DNA of 11,317 nucleotides from CAZPCZ01 sp964585225 (GCA_964585225.1 CAZPCZ010000044.1:1-11317), one strand, 5' to 3'. Shown: positions 1-6,626, numbered from the stretch's first letter. A program made the numbers and translations. Notes: generated from the letters alone by a model not told the origin.

Positions 1-16
1 ATCCCGTCCGGCCCGC

Positions 17-49
17 AAAGCGCGTCCCACCTCATGTGGGGCGCGTTTT
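17..49 (+). terminator. Intrinsic terminator of a unit left of the window
   Basis: A 10-bp stem (21-30 with 36-45, one G-U pair in RNA, 5-base loop) is flanked by AAA on the left and TTTTGTCTT on the right. The T tract follows the stem on the plus strand, so it most likely ends a plus-strand transcript entering from the left. The A-rich left flank could also give weak activity on the minus strand. Confidence 0.6.
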
Positions 50-52
50 GTC

Positions 53-81
53 TTGACCGCAATCACCACGACTCGTATGAT
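53..81 (+). promoter_or_regulatory. Sigma70-type promoter of the 69-aa gene
   Basis: TTGACC at 53-58 and TATGAT at 76-81 are separated by 17 bases, a near-consensus housekeeping promoter. Transcription would start near 87-88, right at the Shine-Dalgarno sequence of the gene starting at 100, so the leader is only about 12 bases. It lies directly behind the terminator at 17-49. Confidence 0.75.
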
Positions 82-99
82 CCACGCGGAGGTGAGGCC

Positions 100-309
100 A
101 TGCCGCACATCAAGGACCGCGACGAGCGCTGGGCGCTCGAGAAGCTCGAAGAGATCATCCAGCGCGACCGCGAGGACCGCGACGCGCTGCCGGGGTCTGC
201 GGTGAAGCTCGTGAAGGACGCTGCGCGTATCTTGCGTAAGCGCCGGGAACGCAAGGGCGAACGGCACCGGCGTGACCGCCGGGTAGGACGTGAAACAGAC
301 CACTCGTGA
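100..309 (+). CDS. Small highly charged protein, 69 aa, unknown function
   Basis: I do not recognise a family. The ATG at 100 is chosen over an upstream in-frame ATG at 34 because GGAGGTGA (88-95) precedes it and a strong promoter ends at 81; the ATG at 34 would lie upstream of the transcript start. The protein is dominated by charged residues: an acidic/basic predicted helix (residues 5-29), a short nonpolar helix (about 33-46), and an Arg/Lys-rich tail from 47 to 64. There is no membrane segment and no cysteine. The basic tail would suit contact with nucleic acid or ribosome, but that is inference. It is monocistronic, the only plus-strand gene here. Its TGA stop (307-309) sits in the loop of its own terminator hairpin, so the last residues are encoded by the hairpin arm. 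Strong promoter, SD and terminator together make it a real gene despite its size. Confidence 0.75.
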   Translation: MPHIKDRDERWALEKLEEIIQRDREDRDALPGSAVKLVKDAARILRKRRERKGERHRRDRRVGRETDHS

Positions 310-320
310 GAGTGGTCTGT
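295..320. terminator. Bidirectional terminator between convergent genes
   Basis: A perfect 11-bp inverted repeat (295-305 and 310-320) with a GTGA loop. On the plus strand it is followed by TCTCTGTGTT and ends the 69-aa gene. On the minus strand it is followed by TTCACG and lies 31 bases past the stop of the convergent 106-aa gene. The four-base loop contains the stop codon of the 69-aa gene. Confidence 0.7.
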
Positions 321-350
321 TCTCTGTGTTCGCGTGACTACCCTGCGGGG

Positions 351-671
351 TTACCGCGAAGTACGTCCTCGCGTGCGCTCGCGGAGACCGGTGAGCACGC
401 GGTAGATCGCACCGACCTCTTCCGCGATCTGGAGTAGATGCTCGCGGAGGTCATCATCACCTTGCCGTGTGCGCGAAAGGCTCTCGAGCCGACCGAGCGC
501 GCGGCTCGCCGCGTGCTCGCACCGCGAGAGCGCATCCTGGAATACGGCGTCGAGCTCTGCGGGGATCGGGACCATCCGAATCGGAGGCTCGTGGCGCTGC
601 AACGACGTCGATTCGACCGCGTCAATGGGGTCGGTCGGCACTTGTCCGGCCGCGAGGTCATCGAGTTCCAT
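351..671 (-). CDS. Hypothetical protein, 106 aa, second gene of a two-gene operon
   Basis: No family recognised. Translation begins at the ATG at 671-669, which shares one base with the TGA stop of the upstream gene (TGATG), the classic arrangement for translational coupling; a GTG three bases earlier is an alternative start. GAGGT just upstream could help ribosome re-initiation. The N-terminal third (residues 1-35) is acidic and proline-containing, probably disordered. Residues from about 38 to 97 look like one long amphipathic helix or helical pair, ending in an arginine-rich tail. There is one cysteine, no membrane segment and no signal peptide. An overlapping frame (338-661) is rejected because its composition is arginine/serine-rich shadow sequence. 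The shared operon suggests it works with the 134-aa protein, possibly as a complex. Confidence 0.65.
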   Translation of the reverse strand: MELDDLAAGQVPTDPIDAVESTSLQRHEPPIRMVPIPAELDAVFQDALSRCEHAASRALGRLESLSRTRQGDDDLREHLLQIAEEVGAIYRVLTGLRERTRGRTSR

Positions 672-1075
672 CACCTCGATCGGCTACTGCCTGGATCGCC
701 CGCTGCCGTGAGGATCTCCCCGACCTCCCGCTCGAGCGCCTGCTCCTGCGAGCGGTCCATCGAGCCCATCGCCGAGAACAGGATGAAGTCGAGGAGTTCG
801 GAGAGCGCCGGGTGAAGGACGGCGAGCTTCCGCGACGCCCGGATGCGAGCGAGATTTGCGAGGATCAGTTCGCGCGGCAGCTTCCCATCATCTCCGAACG
901 TGACCCCACGGAAGAGCTCGTTGAAGCCCCTGGATCCGCTGAGGAACAATTCGACGTCCCGCCGAAGCGCGACGTCGCGCTGTTTCCTTCGAACCGCAGC
1001 GAAGACCTTCGCGTACTCGTCATTGTAGCGGTCGATGAGGAGCTGTGCGGCGTGCATCGTGCCCATGGCGTCCAT
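671..1075 (-). CDS. Hypothetical protein, 134 aa, first gene of a two-gene operon
   Basis: No family recognised. The reading frame is open further upstream only through a TTG at 1144, so I place the start at the ATG at 1075, behind AGAGGA (1078-1083). That spacing is short, and the ATGs at 1066 or 1057 are real alternatives. The protein appears mostly helical and soluble. A region with many Arg and Lys (residues 29-40) follows a Tyr/Asp-rich start. A segment with hydrophobic spacing (about 84-101, ending in LLDFILFSAMG) is too short and interrupted to be a confident membrane span. The serine/arginine C-terminus overlaps the next gene's start by one base. Its own promoter (1135-1163) lies immediately behind the phosphohexomutase terminator, so it is an independent unit. 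Confidence 0.65.
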   Translation of the reverse strand: MDAMGTMHAAQLLIDRYNDEYAKVFAAVRRKQRDVALRRDVELFLSGSRGFNELFRGVTFGDDGKLPRELILANLARIRASRKLAVLHPALSELLDFILFSAMGSMDRSQEQALEREVGEILTAAGDPGSSRSR

Positions 1076-1134
1076 GGTCCTCTTCTGAACAACGGTGGGT
1101 GAGTTGGGAAGGGGCTGCCACCTTGTCCAGAACG

Positions 1135-1163
1135 AGCGTACCAATCCCTCGATCGCGAGTCAA
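1135..1163 (-). promoter_or_regulatory. Promoter of the 134-aa/106-aa operon
   Basis: On the minus strand TTGACT (1163-1158) is followed after 17 bases by TACGCT (1140-1135). The same -10 hexamer occurs in the groESL promoter. The predicted transcript start near 1128 gives a leader of about 53 bases before the ATG at 1075. Confidence 0.55.
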
Positions 1164-1179
1164 CGCGTAGCAAAATGGA

Positions 1180-1207
1180 ACGCCGCAGCGGGGGTCCGCT
1201 GCGGCGT
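1180..1207 (-). terminator. Intrinsic terminator of the phosphohexomutase gene
   Basis: A perfect 12-bp stem (1180-1191 with 1196-1207) with a 4-base loop starts 21 bases past the TGA stop at 1229. On the minus strand it is followed by TCCATTTTG. Stem composition and tail resemble the terminators at 4811-4846 and 9113-9147. Confidence 0.75.
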
Positions 1208-1228
1208 GTCATGGTCTCCGGTGCATAC

Positions 1229-2707
1229 TCACCCTGCTACCGCCATCGCGTCGCGGAAGATGCGCTCGCCGGCTGTAGCGAGGGATTCCGCGCGATCGCG
1301 GCTGGGTGCGTCGGCGTACACGCGGGCGAGTGGCTCGGTGCCGCTTGGCCGGAGCAGCACCCACGCGTCGTCATCGAACGTGAATCGGAGTCCGTCGAGG
1401 TCGTCGACCCGGCGTGCACCGTCGGCGAAGGTCTCTCGCGCGGACGCGAGCGCGCGGACGACGACCGCATCGCGCGAGGCGCCGTCGAGCGGGATGTTCC
1501 GGTCGACGCGGTGGAACGTCGGGAGCTCGGCCGCGAGCTCCGCGAGCGACTTCCCGGTCTGCGCCATGTGGTCGAGCATCTTCGCGACCGCGTAGATCGC
1601 GTCGTACCACAGGAACTCGCGTGGGAAGCCGTACTTCGCCGACGCCTCGTACATGTACGCGCCGCCGAACTCTTTCACCGCGCGGCCGGTGTCCGGCTGG
1701 CCGATCCGGCAGTACCGAATCGTCGCGCCGAGCTGCCGGCACACGACCTCGATGAGGTTCCCGGAGTTGATCGGCGTCACGCAGACGTCTCCTCGCCGGA
1801 GGACCGCGGTCGCGAAGATCGCACCGACGAGGTCCTCCGAGAGCGGCGCGCCCTCGTGCGTGATGAACAGCACACGATCCGCGTCGCCGTCGAAGCACGC
1901 GCCGAGATCGAAGTGTCCGCTCCGCATGCGCTCGATCGCCGCCGTGCAGCTCGAGGCGCGGCACTCGCTCGGTCGATCCGGCACCGGCTTCGGACTGAGG
2001 TGGATACCTTCGACCTCGCACCCGATCGCCTCGAAGAGCAGCTGCGCGATGCGACCAGCGGTGCCGTTGCCGGGATCGATGAGCACGCGGAACCGCCGTC
2101 GGTAGAGCGCGTCGAGGTCGAACCGGGAGGCGCGCGTGGCCCGAAGTGGCGTGGCGCCTTTCTGCGCGACCTCCGTGGACCGAGAAACTGCCGGATCATT
2201 CCAGAGCACCCGCTGGAGGTACGATCCCTCGAGGATCGGCGGGGTCGCGATCCCTGTACGCCGCCCGACCTCGTCCCACGGTACGGTCCACCGTCGCTCT
2301 GGGTATTCGACGATCGCCGCCTCGATGAGGTCGGTCACCTCCGCGGTCGCGTACGTGCCGTCCGCGTTCATCGGGATGATCCCGATGCGATCCGGCGGCA
2401 TGTGCGAGCCGGTGACGAGGACGCCGCCATCGTACCTTGCCGAGCAGATGCAGAAGACACCGGTCGGCACTTCTCCGAGCATGACGACGTCGGCACCGCC
2501 GGCCATGAAACCCGCGGCGACCGCCTGACTGAGTGCCTCGGCACCGAACCGCTGATCGTGGCCGACGGTCACGCGAGGATATCGACCGAGGCGCTCCCGG
2601 AGGAGCGCGCCGTACCGCTCGCCGATCGCGAGCGCGTGCGTGACGGTGATCTCGCTGTTCGTGACCCCACGGAACCCAGACGTGCCTGCACGAATTCGCT
2701 GGAGCAT
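1229..2707 (-). CDS. Phosphohexomutase (phosphomannomutase/phosphoglucomutase family)
   Basis: A 492-aa member of the alpha-D-phosphohexomutase superfamily, which interconverts hexose 1- and 6-phosphates through a phosphoserine enzyme and feeds nucleotide-sugar and envelope synthesis. Seen motifs: GTSGFRG (8-14) near the N-terminus; the phosphoserine loop TGSHMPP with Ser101; the metal loop DGDADR (273-278); the sugar-specificity loop region YEASAKYGF (353-361); and the phosphate-binding loop RPSGTEP (453-459). All catalytic groups are present and length is normal. The serine loop (TGSH rather than TASHNP) and the sugar loop (no GExSGH) differ from classical GlmM or ManB/CpsG, so substrate (mannose, glucose or glucosamine phosphate) cannot be assigned. 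The ATG at 2707 has AGGAGG eight bases upstream, its own promoter (2747-2774) and a terminator (1180-1207). It is a cytoplasmic enzyme. Confidence 0.92.
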   Translation of the reverse strand: MLQRIRAGTSGFRGVTNSEITVTHALAIGERYGALLRERLGRYPRVTVGHDQRFGAEALSQAVAAGFMAGGADVVMLGEVPTGVFCICSARYDGGVLVTGSHMPPDRIGIIPMNADGTYATAEVTDLIEAAIVEYPERRWTVPWDEVGRRTGIATPPILEGSYLQRVLWNDPAVSRSTEVAQKGATPLRATRASRFDLDALYRRRFRVLIDPGNGTAGRIAQLLFEAIGCEVEGIHLSPKPVPDRPSECRASSCTAAIERMRSGHFDLGACFDGDADRVLFITHEGAPLSEDLVGAIFATAVLRRGDVCVTPINSGNLIEVVCRQLGATIRYCRIGQPDTGRAVKEFGGAYMYEASAKYGFPREFLWYDAIYAVAKMLDHMAQTGKSLAELAAELPTFHRVDRNIPLDGASRDAVVVRALASARETFADGARRVDDLDGLRFTFDDDAWVLLRPSGTEPLARVYADAPSRDRAESLATAGERIFRDAMAVAG

Positions 2708-2746
2708 CGCTCATCCCTCCTCTTGAGAATGAAAGGACAGAGCACG

Positions 2747-2774
2747 ATCGTAGCACCGCATGTGGCGCGGTCAA
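2747..2774 (-). promoter_or_regulatory. Promoter of the phosphohexomutase gene
   Basis: On the minus strand TTGACC (2774-2769) and TACGAT (2752-2747) are 16 bases apart, and TGC directly before the -10 makes an extended -10. The predicted start near 2740 gives a leader of about 33 bases containing the SD sequence. The -35 box lies only 13 bases past the stop of the MgtC-family gene, with no terminator between, so read-through from that gene is also possible. Confidence 0.65.
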
Positions 2775-2787
2775 GGAGACGAAGCCC

Positions 2788-3234
2788 TCAACGTGGTTTC
2801 CCGTTCTCTCTCTGTCGTTCGTTGCGATCGAGCCACTCCTCGACGTGGAGCTTGCGGCCGACCGTGAGGAAGAGGAGCGTGATGACGGTCGTCACGATTG
2901 CGATGGGGTAGAGTCCCGCCGCAACCGCCATGCCGATCGCGGCAGTCACCCAGAGCCCCGCAGCGGTCGTGAGCCCCTCGACGTGCTCCTGCCGGACGAA
3001 GATGAGCCCAGCGCCGAGGAATCCGATGCCAACGACCACCTGCGCGGCGACACGCGAGGGATCGACGAGCGAACCCGAGAACCCCATGCGCGAGATGATC
3101 GTGAACAGGCACGAGCCGATCGCGACGAACGCGTACGTCCGCATACCCGCCGCTTTCCGCGCGACCTCGCGCTGGAGCCCAATGAGGGCACCGAGCAGCG
3201 CGGCGATGACGACTTGGATGAGGGCTTCAGTCAT
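2788..3234 (-). CDS. MgtC/SapB-family inner-membrane protein
   Basis: 148 aa matching the MgtC/SapB membrane domain. Seen: ALIGLQRE near residues 16-23, GMRTYAFVAIGS (30-41), the family signature DPSRVAAQVVVGIGFLGAGLI (58-78), and GLTTAAGLWVTAAIGMAVAAGLY (87-109). About five membrane spans are predicted (roughly 4-20, 33-51, 63-80, 90-107, 109-126), then a short charged tail. It lacks the C-terminal ACT-like domain of Salmonella MgtC and is thus the short SapB-like form. Family members are linked to magnesium limitation, acid tolerance and modulation of F-type ATPase; which applies here is unknown. The ATG at 3234 has no Shine-Dalgarno sequence: a palindromic repeat (3245-3337) ends ten bases upstream and fills the gap to pyruvate kinase. 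No own promoter was found, so co-transcription with pyruvate kinase is likely. Confidence 0.9.
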   Translation of the reverse strand: MTEALIQVVIAALLGALIGLQREVARKAAGMRTYAFVAIGSCLFTIISRMGFSGSLVDPSRVAAQVVVGIGFLGAGLIFVRQEHVEGLTTAAGLWVTAAIGMAVAAGLYPIAIVTTVITLLFLTVGRKLHVEEWLDRNERQRENGKPR

Positions 3235-3244
3235 AGCTGACGCT

Positions 3245-3337
3245 ACACGAATCTACGAATGGATACGAATCAACGAATGTGCGAATTCGCGCCGCATTCG
3301 CGTATTTGTGGATTCGTGAGCATTCGCATATTCGTGT
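3245..3337. repeat. Mirror-symmetric palindromic element built of CGAAT units
   Basis: Left arm 3245-3286 consists of five units ending in GAAT with lengths 8, 8, 10, 8 and 8. The right arm 3296-3337, read on the other strand, has five units with the same lengths in mirror order; 33 of 42 positions are complementary around a 9-base centre. It occupies the gap between the pyruvate kinase stop codon, which it overlaps by one base, and the MgtC-family start codon ten bases away. In RNA it would form a long imperfect hairpin. Its geometry matches the left arms of the two groESL elements although the unit sequence differs. Confidence 0.85.
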
Positions 3338-4794
3338 CATGCGATTGGAACAATCGCAACGCTGTTCGCGGTCCCCGCCTTGCCCCATGGCTCGCCGAGC
3401 ACGATGACGAACGAGGCCTTCCGGCCGATGAGGCGCTGCTTCCGGAGCTTCATCACCGCCTGCCGGATGAACCCTTCGCGGTCGCGCGTCATGGGGACGA
3501 GAATCGGCCGAATTGCGTAGCTCAGGTTGAGCGAACGGAGCACCTGCGGGTTCGGCGTCGCAGCGAAGATGGGAAGTTGCGGCCGGAAGCGGCTGATGCG
3601 CCGCGCGGTCTCGCCGGTGAGCGTCGCGACGAGGATGCCGTGCACCCGCTCCCCGTGCGCCGCGAGGAGCGCCGAGACCTCTGCGACGACGTCCGGCATC
3701 CCCCAGATGGTCGGTGGTGGCATTGCCGGCGCGACGTCATCGAGACGTGAAGCCTCGGTCTCGCTCGCGATCTTCGTCATCATCTGGACCGCCTGGACCG
3801 GGTACTTCCCAGTCGCGCTCTCACCGGAGAGCATAATCGCATCCGTGTGGTCGATGATGGCGTTCGCGACGTCCGAGACCTCGGCACGCGTCGGGCGTGG
3901 GTTCCGGATCATGGAGTCGAGCATCTGTGTCGCGACGACAACCGGCTTCCCAATCTGTCGGCACCGCTCGATGATCTCCTTCTGCCGGAGCGGCACCTCA
4001 GCGGCCGGGATCTCGACGCCGAGGTCGCCGCGCGCGACCATGACCCCATCGACCGCCCGCAGGATCTCATCGAAGTGTTGGATTGCCTCGTGCTTCTCAA
4101 TCTTCGCGATGATGCGCTGCTTCCCTCCGTGCTTTGTAATGAGCTGCCTCAGGTGCTCGACGTCCCGCGCGTGCTTCACGAACGAGAGCGCGATCCAGTC
4201 CACGCCCTGCTCGACGCCGAACGCAACATCGCGCTGATCTTTGCCGGTGAGTGCCGGAATATCCACGATGGTGTCCGGCAGGTTCATCCCCTTGTGCGAC
4301 GTGAGCGTGCCACCGGTGATCACCCGGCACACGATGTCCGTCCCCAAAAAGGACCCCTGGGGTCTTTTTTTGATTTGTTCAACCCGTACCTCGAGGAGCC
4401 CATCATCGAGGAGGACGCGGTGGCCGGGCTTCACGTCGCGGTGGAGCTTCCGGTACGTGAGCGGGATTTTGCCACCCTTGTACGTCGTCGTTGCGGTCGT
4501 GAACGTCACCGACTTCCCGGCCTTGAGTACGACGCCCTCCTTCGGAAGGTTGCCCACGCGAATCTTCGGCCCCTGGAGGTCCTGGAGGATCGCGATCGGC
4601 TCGCCGGTCGCTTTCGCCACGGCGCGAATGGTCCTGATCGCCTTCGCGTGCCACGCGTATTCGCCGTGCGAGAAGTTCAGCCGGCACACGTTCATCCCCG
4701 CGCGCACGAGCCGCGTGAGCATCGCCTTGGATTCGGAGGCTGGGCCGATCGTGCAGACGATTTTCGTTCGTTTCGGCGTGGAGGATGATTTCAT
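3337..4794 (-). CDS. pyk: Pyruvate kinase
   Basis: 485 aa, usual length for bacterial pyruvate kinase; it converts phosphoenolpyruvate and ADP to pyruvate and ATP in the last step of glycolysis. Seen: KRTKIVCTIGPAS (8-20), RLNFSHG (38-44), LQDLQGPKIR (70-79), KGMNLPD (168-174), AKIEKHEA with catalytic Lys231 (230-237), VARGDLGVE (253-261) and ATQMLDSM (288-295). The A-B-A barrel is followed by a C-terminal domain from about 365. The frame is open to 5325, but the start is the ATG at 4794, where the conserved N-terminus begins. An extended -10 box (TGGTATACT) lies nine bases upstream and there is no Shine-Dalgarno sequence, so the mRNA is probably leaderless. The B domain carries an extra stretch (residues about 141-150, KKRPQGSFL) encoded by a terminator-like palindrome at 4346-4370. 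Confidence 0.97.
   Translation of the reverse strand: MKSSSTPKRTKIVCTIGPASESKAMLTRLVRAGMNVCRLNFSHGEYAWHAKAIRTIRAVAKATGEPIAILQDLQGPKIRVGNLPKEGVVLKAGKSVTFTTATTTYKGGKIPLTYRKLHRDVKPGHRVLLDDGLLEVRVEQIKKRPQGSFLGTDIVCRVITGGTLTSHKGMNLPDTIVDIPALTGKDQRDVAFGVEQGVDWIALSFVKHARDVEHLRQLITKHGGKQRIIAKIEKHEAIQHFDEILRAVDGVMVARGDLGVEIPAAEVPLRQKEIIERCRQIGKPVVVATQMLDSMIRNPRPTRAEVSDVANAIIDHTDAIMLSGESATGKYPVQAVQMMTKIASETEASRLDDVAPAMPPPTIWGMPDVVAEVSALLAAHGERVHGILVATLTGETARRISRFRPQLPIFAATPNPQVLRSLNLSYAIRPILVPMTRDREGFIRQAVMKLRKQRLIGRKASFVIVLGEPWGKAGTANSVAIVPIA
4346..4370. repeat. Terminator-like palindrome inside the pyruvate kinase gene
   Basis: Plus strand reads A5, G, GACCCC, T, GGGGTC, T7: an inverted repeat with 11 of 12 complementary positions flanked by A and T tracts. 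Either strand resembles a small intrinsic terminator, better on the plus (antisense) strand, where seven T follow. It encodes about nine residues (KKRPQGSFL) that ordinary pyruvate kinases lack at this point of the B domain, so it looks like an in-frame insertion. Function as a terminator is not shown. Confidence 0.6.
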
Positions 4795-4803
4795 AGCACG
4801 TAG

Positions 4804-4812
4804 AGTATACCA
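4804..4812 (-). promoter_or_regulatory. Extended -10 promoter of pyruvate kinase
   Basis: On the minus strand TGG directly precedes TATACT (4809-4804), one base off the consensus. No -35 hexamer is recognisable; that position is filled by the upstream terminator hairpin. With a start about seven bases downstream of the -10, the transcript would begin only 0-4 bases before the ATG at 4794. Confidence 0.6.
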
Positions 4813-4846
4813 CAAAAAGGAACACCGGCCCCCGAAGGAGCCGGTG
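4811..4846 (-). terminator. Intrinsic terminator of the 563-aa membrane protein gene
   Basis: On the minus strand a 7-bp GC-rich stem (4846-4840 with 4829-4823) is followed by TTCCTTTTTG. It begins seven bases past the TAG stop at 4854. Its T tail abuts the pyruvate kinase -10 box, so terminator and next promoter are packed together. Confidence 0.8.
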
Positions 4847-4853
4847 CAAGAGC

Positions 4854-6545
4854 CTATTCCCACTGAATGAACGGGCAGAGCCGTTCCCACTTCGCGGAGG
4901 CGAAGGCGCGGATGAGGTGCCACGTGTCCGCGAGGACTTGCCGCGTCGCGACGGCGAACCGACGAACGCCGGAGGCGATGCCGGTGCACACGGAGACGAA
5001 CGCGGAACGGACGGTGCGTACGAGCCAGACGTTCCAGAGCGCGGCCCCGACCGATCGGAAGCTCCGTGCGATGAGGCAGAGCGTCGGCCAGATGAGGTAG
5101 CGCACCGGTATCCAGATCGGCGCGGTCGCGATGATCACGGTCCATCCGAGAAACGGCAAGGCAACCCGGTCGAAGAACCACTCGTTCCAGTGGAGGAACG
5201 GCTGGGCGTAGCGCTCGAGGAGCGCGATGATCGCGAGGATCAGGAGCACGAAGCCGAGTATCGCCCCGATGACCATGCCAGCGGTCGGGGCACCCGCTCG
5301 GATGTCGGTCCTGATCCCCTGCCATCGAGCAGCGGACCGCGCTTTCTCGATCTGCTTCTCGAACAGCCCGGCGAGCGTCGCGCAGGTCGCGTCCGTCATG
5401 CCATCGTCACCGCCCCAGGGTCGCCGCACCTCCCACGTCTTCGCGTACTCGTCGAACTCGCAGAACTCTGCGAAGCGACGGTAGAGCGCCGTCGGATCAT
5501 GCTGCATCAGGACGAGCTCTGCGGTCGCGACACCAACGACCTTTGCGTCTTCCTTGCGTGCCTCGGCGATCCGCCGCGCGCGCGCGGCGGTCTCGACCTT
5601 GAGCTCGTCCGCGAACCGCTCGCGGAGCTTTGCAGCGAGCCATGCCGCGAGCCCCTTCTGCTCTGCCGGAATTGAGAACAGGCGCTCGAATGTGGAGTTA
5701 CCCCAACCATCCGTCGCGCAGCGGAGGCTGCCACCCTCGACTGCCTCGATCGCGGCGAGGTGGCGCTCGTCGTTGCCGATGCACTGCCGTGCGTACTCCT
5801 CGTGCGAGGCATGGCTGGATCGGTACGCGGACGGACACTCCACGTCCGGCTGGGTGGTTCGGAGCGCGGCGTACTTCGCGTCGGCTCGGATCTGCTTGGT
5901 GCACCGCGCGAGAGAGTCCTGACGAAGCTGTTCGCGCTCTCGTTCCAGCTGCTCCCGCGCTTCCGCCAACTGCGCCTCGGCGCGTGGCTCCGTCACCAGC
6001 CAGTGCTCGGCAGTCGCGGACGATCCGGCCCAGAGGCCGTAGAGGAGCCCGCCGTACATCGCGAGCATCGCCGCTCCGGCGGTCGTCCATGCGAGCGGGC
6101 GGCCGTAGCGCTTCCTGGTCCACCGGAACGCGGAGGCGATCGCCGCGAGCGTCGCGCGGAGCGCATGCATGAACACGCGCCAGGCCCAGCGCAGTGCGAC
6201 GATCGGGCAGTACACGAGCAGTGCGAAGACGATCTTCCAGAACGTCGGGCAGATCGAGCACGGCGGGCCATCCTCGACGAACGGCTGCACCGGTGGCGGC
6301 GCCATGAGGAACACGAGGGATCGGTCGTACGCTTCGACCGTCCGACGGCGCCAGTCCACCATGGGGCCGAGAAACTCGGCCTCTGGGGTGCCGGCTGAGA
6401 ACTCCGGGCATGGAGCGTAGTCGAACCCGGTCGAGAACGTCAGCCGCTTGAGGCGGACGAGCCACCCGCGGTCCGCACCGTACGCGCGCAGGTACAGTTG
6501 CCCGTACCACGAATCGCGTCGGAACTTCGGGGCAATGAATGCCAT
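4854..6545 (-). CDS. Multi-pass membrane protein of unknown function, 563 aa
   Basis: No family recognised. Predicted layout: a cytoplasmic or amphipathic N-terminal region (1-100) rich in Tyr, Trp and Pro, with a CSIC pair (Cys96/Cys99); two membrane spans (about 103-122 and 152-173); a central hydrophilic domain (174-420) that begins with a Glu/Arg coiled coil (186-212) and holds six cysteines (215, 237, 256, 276, 362, 387); two or three further spans (421-443, 462-483, perhaps 484-495); and a basic, tryptophan-rich C-terminal helix region ending FIQWE. An even number of cysteines in one loop suggests disulfides if the domain is outside the cytoplasm; topology is inferred. The ATG at 6545 has AAGGAGG (6563-6557) upstream, and the gene has its own possible promoter and a clear terminator, so it is probably monocistronic. 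Confidence 0.85.
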   Translation of the reverse strand: MAFIAPKFRRDSWYGQLYLRAYGADRGWLVRLKRLTFSTGFDYAPCPEFSAGTPEAEFLGPMVDWRRRTVEAYDRSLVFLMAPPPVQPFVEDGPPCSICPTFWKIVFALLVYCPIVALRWAWRVFMHALRATLAAIASAFRWTRKRYGRPLAWTTAGAAMLAMYGGLLYGLWAGSSATAEHWLVTEPRAEAQLAEAREQLEREREQLRQDSLARCTKQIRADAKYAALRTTQPDVECPSAYRSSHASHEEYARQCIGNDERHLAAIEAVEGGSLRCATDGWGNSTFERLFSIPAEQKGLAAWLAAKLRERFADELKVETAARARRIAEARKEDAKVVGVATAELVLMQHDPTALYRRFAEFCEFDEYAKTWEVRRPWGGDDGMTDATCATLAGLFEKQIEKARSAARWQGIRTDIRAGAPTAGMVIGAILGFVLLILAIIALLERYAQPFLHWNEWFFDRVALPFLGWTVIIATAPIWIPVRYLIWPTLCLIARSFRSVGAALWNVWLVRTVRSAFVSVCTGIASGVRRFAVATRQVLADTWHLIRAFASAKWERLCPFIQWE

Positions 6546-6571
6546 TGAGAAAGGACCCTCCTTCCGGCATT

Positions 6572-6600
6572 ACCCTAACATGGACACGAAATCCTCGCAA
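6572..6600 (-). promoter_or_regulatory. Possible promoter of the 563-aa membrane protein gene
   Basis: On the minus strand TTGCGA (6600-6595) and TAGGGT (6577-6572) are 17 bases apart. The -10 is a weak match. The predicted start near 6565 would leave about 20 bases of leader containing the SD sequence. The -10 overlaps a third copy of the TTAGGGTAA motif found twice in the palindrome next to it. Confidence 0.35.
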
Positions 6601-6626
6601 GCCCCCCCATACAGAAAAATTCGATT

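Noticed and set aside
338..661. 107-aa minus-strand frame overlapping the 106-aa gene
   Set aside because: It has Arg/Ser-rich shadow composition and no start signal; the 351-671 frame is coupled to the upstream gene by TGATG.
1175..2911. 578-aa open frame on the plus strand across the phosphohexomutase gene
   Set aside because: It is the antisense shadow of a clear enzyme gene with all active-site motifs; GC-rich codons leave opposite frames open.
2846..3191. Plus-strand and alternate-frame ORFs across the MgtC-family gene
   Set aside because: They overlap a gene with a clear family signature and show no start signals.
4097..4330. Frameshift product from the A7 run in pyruvate kinase
   Set aside because: The -1 frame stays open for some distance, but GC-rich shadow frames commonly do; no homology supports a real product.
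4795..5325. N-terminal extension of pyruvate kinase
   Set aside because: The extension is Arg/Pro/His-rich shadow sequence overlapping the 563-aa gene and crosses its terminator; the conserved N-terminus starts at 4794.
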